Source: Cephalotrichum gorgonifer
Lineage: Eukaryota > Ascomycota > Sordariomycetes > Microascales > Microascaceae
Reading direction: 5' to 3'
Length of the DNA: 64,000 nt
Assembly (NCBI GenBank): GCA_900312665.1
Contig: ONZQ02000001.1
Coordinates: 168,600-232,599, forward strand
Shown here: positions 11,333 through 21,859 of the stretch, one piece after another
How the letters are laid out: each line of letters opens with the position of its first letter
Position numbering within the stretch: position 1 is the stretch's first letter
Notes under the pieces: generated by a model
Databases searched by the model: none
What the model was told of the DNA's origin: nothing
What the model saw: the letters and a program-made list of their open reading frames with translations, nothing else
Translations under genes and position numbers: made by a program

Positions 11333-11835
11333 TACTTCTTCGACGATACTTCAACGTGCCTCTGCCGTCACAGAAACGGCATGCATCACTTCTTCCATGA
11401 TACCCAACGCGCCTCCTCTACTACAGGAGCGGCGCGCCTCATATCTTCCTTAATACCCCACCACGCCCCCTGCCTCACGCAATAGTACGTATTACTCCTT
11501 CCTCGACATCCAAGCGCACCTCCCCTCCTTCTCGGGGTGGTGGTGCGCATGTGACAATAAAGCATCTCCGAGAAAAAGAAGGAGAGACGCCCAGAATGAT
11601 AACGCATCGCGTACTCAGTGTTCATGTGATCAAGTGCGTCTCCCACCTCATGCGATATCACGCAGTACACCTTCTACAACACCCCGGCGCGCCTTGCCTC
11701 TTTCTCGGACCGTGCCCGTAATGATAGAACATCTTGGAGAAATGGAAGGTGAGACGGGCGGCATGATGACGCATCGCGTACCCGGCGTGCATGTGATCAT
11801 GGGGTCATACCAGGGACAGAGAGAAGGAGCGACGC
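11285..11835. repeat. diverged minisatellite, unit about 166 bases
   Basis: Two long units in direct orientation begin near 11473 and 11640. Both contain CACGCAATA/CATGCGATA, then CTTCTCGG/CTTTCTCGG, then AGCATCTC/AACATCTT, then GCATCGCGTAC and CATGTGATCA. Upstream, shorter partial copies (TCACGCATTACTTCTTC, GCATCACTTCTTCC, ACGCGCCTCC) repeat every 60-65 bases. Divergence between units is about 25 percent. The array ends shortly before tRNA-Ser. Confidence 0.75.
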
Positions 11836-11908
11836 CCTGACATGTACAATCCTACACTCATCCAAAATGGTGGCCAAAAGGATTCAGTGGCATCGCAACT
11901 CAAGTCAG

Positions 11909-11989
11909 GGCACTTTGGCGGAGTGGTTAACGCGCGGGCCTGCTAAGCCCGTTCCTTCGGGAGCGTGTGTTCGAATCACACAGGTGTCG
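11909..11989 (+). tRNA. tRNA-Ser (GCT)
   Basis: Acceptor GGCACTT pairs with AGGTGTC. The D-arm contains AGTGGTTAA, and the anticodon arm CGGGC CTGCTAA GCCCG carries anticodon GCT. A long variable arm (TTCCTTCGGGAGC) typical of serine tRNAs is present, and the T-arm reads TGTGT TCGAATC ACACA. There is no intron. A T-run just downstream (TTTCTTTTTTT) is a polymerase III terminator. Confidence 0.95.
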
Positions 11990-12326
11990 ATTTCTTTTTT
12001 TGGCCAAGTTTACGAACACCCATCCCCTCTAGTCCAATCATGTAACTCATTGAAGTATTCGTTCTCGATAAACAAGGTCGTCTAGAGGGAAAAAACCGTA
12101 TTCTCAATATCCCCCTCTTGTGCAACAGGTTGTATCATGACACTCAACACGCTGCCCAAGATGCAACCAACCCTCTCCTCGACACTTACAACCTCGGAGA
12201 GCCCAAAACTCACGAGTCAGACCGCCAAGAGGTGCCGCCCTTCCTCTTTTCCACTTGTGCAGCAAAAGTCTCCAATATCGGCCTGTTCCTCCCGCGAGGC
12301 CCACCAAAAATCTCCAAGCGCTGATC
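11990..12326. other. spacer
   Basis: Downstream of tRNA-Ser, up to the frameshifted small ORF. Short Ser/Pro/Lys-rich frames on the plus strand are not credible genes. Confidence 0.4.
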
Positions 12327-12599
12327 TCATGTCATCGGCTTCCCGCCCTGCACCACCTCAGCCCATGCGCCTAGCATCCGATCCAATTCCGCCCAGGCTT
12401 TCTCCGGGGAAGGAAACATTGCCGTAATAGTCAATACCGGCCCAAACGACGTCCCAAAGTCCTTCCGAACCCATCCCATGTAGTGTTCGTAGCCGTCGGT
12501 GTCAACGTCGAGGTCGTAGTCGCCTTTTCCCCAGATTATTTCGCCGCTGGCTTGTATGCGCTGGCCTTGGTGGTGGACATGGCTGGCTGGGCGTGTCTG
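12327..12599 (-). pseudogene. small conserved-looking ORF with a frameshift near its start
   Basis: The frame is open for about 90 codons and reads like a real protein (GEIIWGKGDYDLDVDTDGYE, then WVRKDFG, FGPVLTITAMFPSPEKAW, ending GGKPMT). It has no in-frame ATG. An ATG in good context (CCAGCC ATG TCC ACC ACC) lies at 12580 but is one base out of frame. Inserting one base after ACC ACC would give a start directly followed by GQRIQASGEIIW. I infer a one-base deletion, recent or a sequencing error. I cannot name the family. Confidence 0.45.
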
Positions 12600-14790
12600 C
12601 TACTGGATTCGTGTAAACGGCACCTTTCGATAGAAACGGGGAAGTTGCTGGAGTAGACAGGTTGTTCGATTCTTGGAGATGGAGGGGCCCTGGATTCTAA
12701 TCTCCTCGCACCTAATGAGTCATGAGCAAGGTTTCAAAAATGAAGGCGCGAGAAGACGGAATTTCAACGCTAAATATGGCAGAGAACGCGGTTTATATTA
12801 GCCATCTCGGAAGGAGGAGCCCGCAACACCACAAGATGTTGAACATGAGTAAATCGGCCGTCTTCGGATGGGGCAGTACACCTTCGAGCAAACAAACAGA
12901 TGACCGGAACAAACGGGGAAGCGAACAAACAACCGAAAGGGGGAATAATTCTGGAGGCTAGAGCGCGCCTGGAGGGCAAGCCTCCTCCTCTTGTGTCTGC
13001 CTGCTACCCTCCCTTTGACTTGGGGGAGTGCTTTTTCCCCAGAGCCGTCTTTCCAACTATTTCGCTAGCGCTAGATACAGCGGACAGGGCAGCTATCTCT
13101 TCCCTCCCCGAGATTTAACGTAGAGTAATTGCCAGGCGAAGAGCTGCTGGCCCTGGACGGGTAAACGGGAAGTTGCCAATGTGGACGGCGGCTAGCATGC
13201 TTGAAGGGAGGTAGAAAACCAGCCCACGTGATCTCCAAATGCCCCCGTATTAGGAACTCCTTCAGACGCATGTGGTGGCTAGTTGCAAGGGACGAAGTTG
13301 GTCAGCTAATCTGGGACCATGGAGAGAGGGATCTTGGCCCGAGATATCGCAGTCGCAAGTACCATCATAGATTCTAGTTCTTGAGCCAAGAAACTGGAAG
13401 GAAGGACGTAACGTAGCGATGATAGTTTATCAAACCTCTCTATTATACTACGTATCTTTGGTGGGAATCCTCATTTGTGGCAGCAACAGCTGCTAACACT
13501 GTGTTTTCAGGGGGCATGTTCTCCGCCCCGAATCCTTCACCTGCCCTTTTTGGTCGCCTTCGTTTCCTCTGGTAGGTCACAGGGATTCGTTCCGTTCCCT
13601 CCATCGGGCCTCCCACATCTCCAAACCTTGAAACCGACAAAAGCGATCCTTGGGGCGATCTGAGAACCAGGTAACACGTTTGTAAGCGGGGCAGTGCAGA
13701 GACGAGAAAGGCAGGTGCTGTGAAGGGAGTTTATTTGATATATCAAATAAAAGAGGTCGAATTAAGACTTGGGAGCCGGGAGTGGCGCCGGGGAGAAGTT
13801 AATTTGGGACTAGTGTCGGCTAAAAGCGACCCTGCAAGGATACAACCTCTTCCGACGCACGCCGACTGGCCGGCATATTGTTTCTTATGTCCGTGTTATA
13901 CCTAGTCGAGTATTTGACCCGAGGAGCGCGTGGCAGGCCTCAAAGAAGACCATTCCTCCCAGAAGGTAGCCTCCTTGGCGAAATCTACCATCGGGAACTG
14001 ATAAGAACGCAATGACCTATCCACCAACCCAATCGGCCCGACTTGCTTGGCATCGCGAGGTGCCGACACGATTGTGGGACTTGACAGGTGGTAATAATAA
14101 CTACTCCAGACCGACCCATCGAAGCTTGCCGTTGGACTTCCCCGCAGTGCCGGAAAACTTGGACGCACGGACGGTCCGTCCTTGGCGGGACGATAACCAG
14201 AAGGGGTGTGGGGGGTGTCTTGCCTGATAGGCTTGGCCAAATGAGACAAAATGAAAAATTTCCTATCCCCGATAAGATCGGCGACACCTTTGGGACCTTT
14301 GGGTGCAAGGGGGTGTTAAGAGTGTGTGTTGGGGCATAGGTACGGAGTACATGCCATTCCCTTTGATCTGCTGCCGGGTATTAGCGGAAGATCAACGGGA
14401 CGAAGTCACTTGCAATATCCTTCGAGGATCTGCGAAGGAAAGGAATACGGCTCTGACCGTAAAGGGCAGGAGGTATTATACATACCACAGGCGTACCGTG
14501 CGACGCTCCCGAAATGCACCTCCAATTTAGACGGGCAGAGTGCGGCTGCTGCCACCCGAGGGACCGGAGCGTATGGAGTAGAAGTAAAAACACATATACC
14601 CATCCCCACACATTGTCTCACCCACTCCGCCCTTTCTCCCTCGTTCACTCGTTCCCTCGCGTGTCTGACGAGCCGAGAGTGCAGCGTACTGCAACAGGGA
14701 TCAGAAAAACCTTATTCCTTGGTCCGCCCGAGTGGCTCCGTACCCCCAACCGCGAAGCCATCACCGCGGATATCCGCCACCACCGCGACA
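12600..14790. other. long gene-free spacer upstream of the POT transporter
   Basis: About 2.2 kb without a credible gene on either strand; open frames here are short and of mixed composition. The last few hundred bases would hold the promoter and 5' leader of the transporter. A direct-repeat palindrome-like TTTGATATATCAAA occurs at about 13734-13748. Confidence 0.5.
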
Positions 14791-16966
14791 ATGAGCGTCG
14801 AACACGAGTTCAAAGGCGCCGAAATCGCCCCCGAGAAGATAGAAAGCCCCACCGAGAAGCCCGGAACCCCGCAACACGGCCCCACGGACGCCGAGTCCAC
14901 CACCGGTCCGAATGGCGAGGTGTATCCCACCGCCGAGGAGATGGACACTCTCCGACACGTCCACGGCAAGGTCAGCTGGATCATCTACACGATTGGTATT
15001 ATTGAGTGCGTGGAGCGCTTCTCTTATTATGTAAGTCTTTCCTGTCGTTGTCATTGATGGTGGAGAGGAAGGAAATTGGCTGACCATCGCCGGCGACAAA
15101 AGGGTACCACCGCCGTTTGTACGTATCCCCTTCCGACATCTCCACGGCGCCGCTCTCGGCTTACCTCTCCTACTTAGTCGTGAATTTTATTGCGATGCCA
15201 TTACCGGAAGGCTCGACGGCCGGAAACGCCGGTACCGACGGCCAAGCCGGCGCCCTCGGCATGGGCCAGCAGCCCTCGTACGCCCTCACCATGTTTAACA
15301 CTTTCTGGTCCTACGTCATGCCCCTCCTGGGTGGCTATCTCGCCGACACATACTGGGGCCGGTACCTGACCATCCAGTACGCCATCGTAATCGCCATTAT
15401 CGGCCACATCATCATCATCGTCGCTTCCATCCCGAGCGTGATAGCGAACCCGCAGGGCTCCCTGGGCTGCTTCATAGTCGGCCTGCTTTTCTTCGGCACA
15501 GGAGTCGGCTGGTTCAAGGCCAACATCTCGCCCCTGATCGCCGAGCAGTACGAGCTCGTACAGCCGCGCGCCACGGTCGAGACCCTCTCCACCGGCGAGC
15601 GCGTCATCGTCGACCCCGTACTGACAATCTCGAGGATCTACATGCGGTACTACTTCCTCATCAACTTTGGCGCGCTAATCGGGCAGATATCGATGGTATA
15701 TGCGGAGAAGTACGTAGGTTTCTGGCTGTCGTACACCCTCCCGACCGTCCTGTTCCTCTTCTGTCCCGTCATTATGTTCCTGTGTAGGAACAAGTACGCG
15801 AAGCGGCCCCCCACGGGCTCCGTTCTCGGCAACTCCATCGCCCTGGTGACCTACGGTATCAAGAGAAACGGCCTGAGGAACATGGGCAAGGATTCCTTCT
15901 GGCAGAGCATCCGGCCGAGCGAACTTGGCCCCGACAAGCCGAAGTTTATGACCTTTGATGATGCCTGGGTAGACGAGGTCCGGCGCGGGCTCAAGGCATG
16001 CGCCGTATTCCTCTGGTTCCCTGTTTTCTGGCTCGCGTGAGTTGTGTACTCGTGAAATCTCGGTCAAACATCGCAGACTAACACCACGACATAGATACAA
16101 CCAGATGAACAGCAACCTGATCAACCAAGCGGCCTCTATGCGTCTAGGAGGTGTTCCCAACGATATCGTGAACAATTTAAACCCTTTCAGTCTTCTTATT
16201 CTAATCGTGATTTGCGATAAGCTGATTTACCCTGCCATTGCCAAGGCGGGCCTTCGCTTCTCTCCGATCAAGAAGATGACGCTCGGCTTCTTCTTCCCCG
16301 CGCTAAGCATGGTAGTAGCGGCGATTATTCAGCATTACATATACCAAAAGTCCCCTTGCGGCTACAATGCCAATGACCGCGACTGCTACGAGGAGCGCGG
16401 CCCGCCGGACATGTCGGTCTGGATCCAGACGCCGGCCTACGTATTAGTCTCGCTTGGCGAAGTAATGGCCAGCATAACCGGTCTAGAGTTCGTCTATTAC
16501 CTATTCCTACACCCGGGTATCCTAATCGCTAACTCCTAGCCTAGGTACGCCTTTACCAAGGCGCCGCGCAACATGCGCGGCATGGTGACCGCCGTATTCT
16601 GGTTCGTTATGGTAAGTAGCCACCCATCTTCCAGAACCGGACCGAATTACTGATCTTCAATACTAACACACTCGCACGTAGGCCTTCTCCAGCGCTCTTG
16701 CGCAGGCATTTGTCGGCCTTGCGACGGACCCTCTCCTCGTCTGGCTCTAGTAAGCTTCACCGGAACCGCCCGCCGCTCGGTCGTGATATGCTGACTAATC
16801 CGGGTCTAGTACCACTATCGCGATTATCTCCTTCGCCGGAGGTGTCACGTTCTGGCTCACGTGGCGCAAACTCGACAAGCTGGAGGAAGAGCTCAACGCA
16901 CTACCCGAGTCGACGTATGTGGGCCGTGGTAATGAGCAGGAACCGGAGGACAAGGCTCTTGTGTAG
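14791..16966 (+). CDS. POT/PTR2-family proton-coupled peptide transporter
   Basis: Seven exons: 14791-15030, 15103-15118, 15178-16036, 16095-16487, 16545-16611, 16682-16749 and 16810-16966. All have GT-AG junctions in phase and give 599 residues, the usual size for fungal PTR2 proteins. The second exon is only 16 bases. The N-terminal 75 residues are hydrophilic. Family marks are GGYLADTYWGRY near residue 135 (PTR2 signature 1) and RYYFLINFGALIGQ near 240 (signature 2), with about 12 hydrophobic segments. A luminal or external loop has paired Cys in CGYNANDRDC. It should import di- and tripeptides across the plasma membrane with protons. The start is the first ATG after a leader with in-frame stops. 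Next downstream is a dead dienelactone hydrolase. Confidence 0.93.
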
Positions 16967-17414
16967 CGGAGCATGGTTCATTTTGAGCTTTACGGGGGAT
17001 CTCGTCGCCGTTTTTGACCAAGGTTCATCCGCCTGGAAGGCGCCAGATAATAACGATGGAGAGTGCTTTTGACGCCAGTGCCACGTATTGGCATGAGACG
17101 ATTTATATCCAGCATGGCCCAATTCATTAAGTGCACGAACTCTTTCTTCATGATCGTACCTTCATACCCGATATTTGCACCCGCTGCTATCTAGAAGTGG
17201 ATAAACTCTGGCATCATTTGTGGTTTAGAAAGCTGGTGCTCCCAAGGAGGGTTCATGGTCCTTCTCTCGGGCGTTTGGAGTCCATCTCAAAGTTGACGCG
17301 ATATGAAAACACTCCATACCCTCCATATACCGGGGCTTAATCATCCACACAACCCCCGCTACAATCATACCACCGTCCCATGTCGTGTCACTTCTCACCT
17401 CTCCCAAAAAGACA
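16967..17414. other. spacer
   Basis: 3' flank of the transporter gene. I see no gene or repeat. Confidence 0.5.
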
Positions 17415-17975
17415 CAGCATTACTTCCCTCATGTTGCGTCAAGGGCTCTTCGGGGGAGGGCACTCCCATCGGTCGCGAGACCAAGGTAGCCGGTCGTGAC
17501 ACGTACATAACCGGCACCAACCCCTCCTCCGCCGTCCTCACCATCTACGACCTCTTCGGCTGGAAGTTCGCTAACATCAGCACCCTCACAGACCACTACG
17601 CCCGAACGGCCGACACAACCCAACCGTCTACGTCCCCCGGCTTCCTCGTGCGGCGAGCACATACCCGTGGACCTAATCCTCTGAGACAGGTGTGCTGAGA
17701 CCGACTCCCCCGGAACTGCTGTTCCCTCGACTCGCGCGAGATTCGCGAGCCGGAGACCTTCGCGTTCGCACGCGCCATCAGGGAGACGCAGGTCGGTATC
17801 GTGGCGGCAGGATTATACTACGGCGCGTGGGCAGCCTTCCGGGTCAACGACCCGCCGCTCGTGGAGGCAATACCCATCGCCCATCCGCCGCTCATGACGA
17901 AGGAGGACATTGGTTGCGTGGGTGTCCCAACGCAGGACATTGCGCCGGATACGGACCACGCGTACGTGCTTGTGC
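17415..17975 (+). pseudogene. dienelactone hydrolase family pseudogene
   Basis: Blocks in family order are recognisable in shifting frames: CCVKGSS near the start, TYITGTNPSSAVLTIYDLFG, FANISTLTDHYAR, TVYVP, GEHIPVDLIL followed by a stop, EIREPETFAFARAIRE, and PLVEAIPIAHPPLMTKEDI followed by VGVPTQDIAPDTDH. At least three frame changes and a stop separate them. The nucleophile motif GFCYGGW of the family appears as GLYYGAW (about 17808-17830), so the catalytic Cys is Tyr. The C-terminal third with the catalytic His (GFATRG-like) is absent. Intact relatives are soluble alpha/beta hydrolases acting on small lactones or esters. Confidence 0.85.
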
Positions 17976-18731
17976 TCATGGGGCTTGCCCCAATGCCCTT
18001 AACAGCGCTAGACATTACATTCCTCGCTGCCTCAAATAAACTCGTGTCCAGTTCACAGGAGGCTTACGCTCGTAGACCTATGCTCGGCATCCGCAATCCC
18101 AATTTGGCCAAGGTGCGTTAAGGGGAGTTCTATTCCTAAGGTGATGCGCGTCTGAGCCCTTCCGAGAGCGACGTGATATCTTCGACTTGAAGTAGTACGA
18201 GGCACGGCTAGCACGAGGAGGCTAGCACGAGGACGCATTTCAGGTTGGCCCAGGACGGTAGGCAGAACAAACCTGGGGGCGAAATTCCGTCCGGTTAGGG
18301 AAAGCACAATCACGGAGGCAAAACGTTTCCTAAAATGGTCCAATTTAATCTATCCCCAAATTCGAGGCTTATACTCTAACAGTCACATATCCATTTCTTC
18401 CCTCGTCTCCGCCCAGTCTTTCATGATCCCGTACCCTTCTCTCCCCATGGAAAAACGCTCATCGCCTCAACCATTATCGCATCCCCCGGCAAAAACAACA
18501 ACACCAGGAAACAAACTGACGGCCTCGAACAAACTGATGGCCTCGACCCTTATCCTGTTTCCATCTCCTGGTAACCTCGTCAAGATCCGTATCTGACCCT
18601 CCCCGTGCAATCTCGAGGGAGAAGCTGTCCTTATCGAGGTCGGCCTTTGCTGAAGAACAATGAGATTAGCAACCCAACCACCAGAGCGTGAATAAATGAC
18701 CACGGGGCAGACGTGAAGACTACAAACCCAT
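17976..18731. other. spacer
   Basis: No credible gene. The sequence between the dead hydrolase and the zinc-binding ORF shows only short frames. Confidence 0.5.
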
Positions 18732-19385
18732 CTACTCCATGTCGGAATTATCCGACTCCACCTCGAACCGCTCGACGGCCAAGCTCATATCACCGTCCAC
18801 GACCTCATTATCCTGGACGGCCCCGGCACCCTGATTACGGACCGCGAATTCCTCGTCGGTCATCGTCTGGGCACCGCCCAGGCGTCGGCGCTTGCAGGTG
18901 TTGCAACACTTGAAATCGCTGCGGACGGCACCAAAGGCCTCCAGCGACCTGGTGAAGTGGTCGATGGTGCGATGGGCGCGGCACCGGCCGCATCGTCGCG
19001 TAAGTGGCCGGGCATTCACGGCGTCGATGTCGACTCCGCCGTCGGACTCTTCATCCTCGGCTTTGGCAACGGATCCGCCCTTGGCTTGCTTCTTACCCGT
19101 CTCCTCTCCCTTGCCCTCGGACTCAGAGGTCGGCTCGGCGCCCCGGTGTTGAATCTCGAACTCCTCGTCCGTCAGCTGCCCGGCCGGCAGCGACGGTCGC
19201 CTGTGGCATTTATTGCACGACTTCTAGTCGTCTCGAATCGGGCCATAGGGAAGTCGCGAGCGATTGAAGGAATCTATCTCGCGGTATGTTCGGCAGCTGT
19301 TGCATCGCCTGCGGCCAGGTCCAGGAAGCCCGATCGAATGCTTGCGGCCAGGTGCGGGTTGCCCGATCGATCGGATAGGGGGCAT
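18732..19385 (-). pseudogene. duplicated Cys4 zinc-binding protein with one in-frame stop
   Basis: From an ATG at 19385 the frame is open to 18732 except for one TAG at 19224-19226 (codon 54). Two repeats are obvious. Repeat 1 reads RRCNSCRTYREIDSFNRS, then RDD(stop)KSCNKCHRR, then LTDEEFEIQHRGA. Repeat 2 reads RRCGRCRAHRTIDHFTRS, then RSDFKCCNTCKRR, then MTDEEFAVRNQGA. Each has C-x2-C and a second C-x2-C about 23-25 residues later, a likely single zinc site. The stop falls exactly where repeat 2 has Phe. An acidic linker separates the repeats. The product would be about 216 residues with a full-length read. It may be a nonsense allele, or a readthrough gene; from 19019 a shorter one-repeat protein (GTG, not ATG) is unlikely. 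Confidence 0.55.
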
Positions 19386-20058
19386 TTTGATTGTTGTTTG
19401 GCTTTGTGGGTTTTAGAGAAGAGTGTAGTCAAGAGTTCTTTGAGTTTCAAAAGGATGTCAAAGGAGTTTGTGCGTGTCGTGTCGTGTTAGGTTGTGTTCG
19501 TGGACGTTTGTTGTGAGGAGTGGGAAGGAAGGAACAAGAAAATTAGAACACCGGGGAATGAGGGAGATGTATTTATACCTGTAGGATGAGCATCTAATCA
19601 GCTCAAGTTGCCTTGATGAGGTTGCCCCAGTAAACTGCCCGGTAGGACTGGTACATTACTCCTTTGGGTAAACATTACTCCCGTAACCCTGCCCCAGTCC
19701 AATTACCCGCACTCACACCAATGCCTCCTTGGTGTTGCTCCAACTAATTCCCCACCAACTGGAGCAATCAACTGGCTCTCCCATGACTGGCTCACAACCT
19801 TGAAGGTAGGTATTTCCATGACGAACTCCTAAACACATGGGAGAATGGCTTCCCAGGTTTTTGTTACTACCCATACAAAGTAAGCACAAGCATTCACTAC
19901 TCAAATATTGTCCTTGTAAGAGACGAAAACTCGAATTGAACAACATATCATACACAAAGACTAGAGTAAAGTTGGTTTGGGTTTACTTCCGGCTACCACC
20001 CAAGTGCTTCCCTCCTAAATAAAAAGGTTCAGGCCTCTACCCAGTTAGCATACCTGCT
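19386..20058. other. spacer
   Basis: No credible gene. It is the 5' flank of the zinc-binding ORF and the 3' flank of the aldo/keto reductase gene. Confidence 0.5.
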
Positions 20059-21210
20059 CTAGAGGTGATATGGAGCCTCCGTGCCGCCGAGAGTGGCGTG
20101 AATTGCAGATAAAGCATCCGCGAGCTCGACAGGGAGTGGCCCAGCCTCCAGAGCATCCAGGGAACTGTGAAGTTGATCAAGCTTTGAAACCCCAAAGATG
20201 ATGCCATCGCCATACTCTCCGTCCAGGATGCTATGGAACGCCGCCCACCTCAGTGCGGCCTCGTGGCCGCTGATACCATACTTCTCTGTGGCATCCCTCA
20301 CAGTGACTATCGACTTTTTCACGAGTTCCGACCCGTAGAACTGGTTGTAGATGTTTGATACCATGCTCTATATATTTCAGTCAGCCAAATGCAAGGTGCG
20401 GAATGTCCGTTGGTTCGAAAACTTACGTCTCCGCCCCACCGAGTTGAGGAGGCCATCGTGGCCGAGAAGAAACCACCTGCCGCCGGACTGATACGGGCAA
20501 AATTGTTAGCCCAACTCTCGAATCACTTCGGCTCCCTCCGAGGCCAGACGTACCTGTACGCCTGGAAGGCAATGTTGTGCTTCCTCAACAACGGAAACAG
20601 CTCCTGTTCGCCTCCCCTCACGATCGCGTTATACTGTCCCTGGTACACGCTCGGCCTAACATACCCCTTCTCCTCGCAAATGTCGATTATCTGCTTCACC
20701 TCTGCAGCGCTATAGTTCGACAGCCCGAGCTTCTTAAACTTCCCCTCCTGGAATGCCTCATTCATTGCCCTCAGGGTCTCTGCGAAGTCGGTCTGACGAT
20801 CAGGCACGTGAAGGAACATGGTCTCTACCTGCGAAGTCTGGAGGGCTTCGAGGGACTGGTTGATGCTGAGGTGGATCTTGGCGGGCTCGTGGTCCCCCGG
20901 GGTCCCGCTGTGGACCTTGGTGTTGGTAGTAAACTGCGAGGCAGCCCCGGCGAGGCCCAGGCGGAGCTCGGAGGAGCCGGCGGCATGGGGGGAGTAGTCG
21001 CGGGCGGTGTCGATCTCGGTATATCCCCGGCCGTGGAACGCGTCCAGGAGGGCACGGACCTGCTCCGGGGTGTCGATGGGGGCTACGGTGTCCTTGGAGC
21101 TATCGCCGACCTATTGTCGTCGGGTTAGCGCTGCTAGGACTGTCAGTGGCAGAGGAAGTACGTACCGTGTGGGTGCCGAGAATGAACTTGACTGGGGCTT
21201 TAGGAGACAT
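20059..21210 (-). CDS. aldo/keto reductase, aflatoxin-aldehyde-reductase type (AKR7-like)
   Basis: Four exons: 21210-21166, 21110-20554, 20487-20427 and 20367-20059, with canonical junctions in phase, giving 323 residues. The start is the ATG giving MSPKAPVKFILGTHT. Family marks: YTEIDTARDYS with the catalytic Asp and Tyr, TKVHSG with the conserved Lys, LHVPDR where the family has LHAPD, and GLSNYSAAEV. KYGISGHEAALRWAAFHS follows, and GIIFGVSKLDQL is the NADPH phosphate-binding region. It should reduce aldehydes or ketones with NADPH in the cytosol. The gene lies 650 bases downstream of a Zn2Cys6 regulator gene on the same strand, a possible regulator-target pair, which is inference only. Confidence 0.92.
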
Positions 21211-21859
21211 GGTGAATAAGGAGGAATCGTTTGGAGATGTTGGATGTAGTGGTGGTTATGCTGAGGTGGTGAAGATTGAAGATGTGTCGAGTTGAGAGCT
21301 GTGCTGTGTTGTGTTGTGTTGGGTGGTGAAAGAGTTAGTCGGCGGGTATTTCGTCCACTTTATAAACACATTGAAGCGATCTACGTAGCTTGCCGTCGTG
21401 TCTGTATTTGAAATGCGCATCCTTTGTAGTCCACGATCTGTAGCGCCGTGTTTTCTAAGCAGGGCGCTGTTTTTTCTCGGGCCCGGGATAAATTTCCGCA
21501 CTCTTCCCGCAAGCGTCCGCAACTTTCCCGCAAAGGCCCGCAACGCGCCCCACAAGGCGCGCCGCGCCGCGCCGGACATTGTCCACCTACTGCCCGTGAT
21601 TACAAAGCGAGATACCTCTCACTTACTACAGGATGGTGAAAAAGACCAAGTGGTTGCAATGGCAGCATGACTGGGCCTACGGTTTCTCCGACTGATTGAT
21701 TGTACAGTGGGTAGGAGGCCGTGATTGAGACGAGCGACAAATATAACGGTAAATGTTCCTGCATTTAAGTTTGGTATAGGTGCCACTACCTTTGTCCGCC
21801 CGGTGGATACTTCGGATCCGTCCGTCCAAACCGGACCGACTTGAACAAAGCCAACGCTT
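21211..21859. other. promoter region of the aldo/keto reductase gene
   Basis: No gene. It includes a CpG-dense tract (about 21480-21575) with repeated CCCGCAA motifs (CCGCACTCTTCCCGCAAGCG, TTCCCGCAAAGGCCCGCAAC). The repeats could be binding sites for a Zn2Cys6 factor, but this is unsupported beyond the motif recurrence. Confidence 0.4.
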
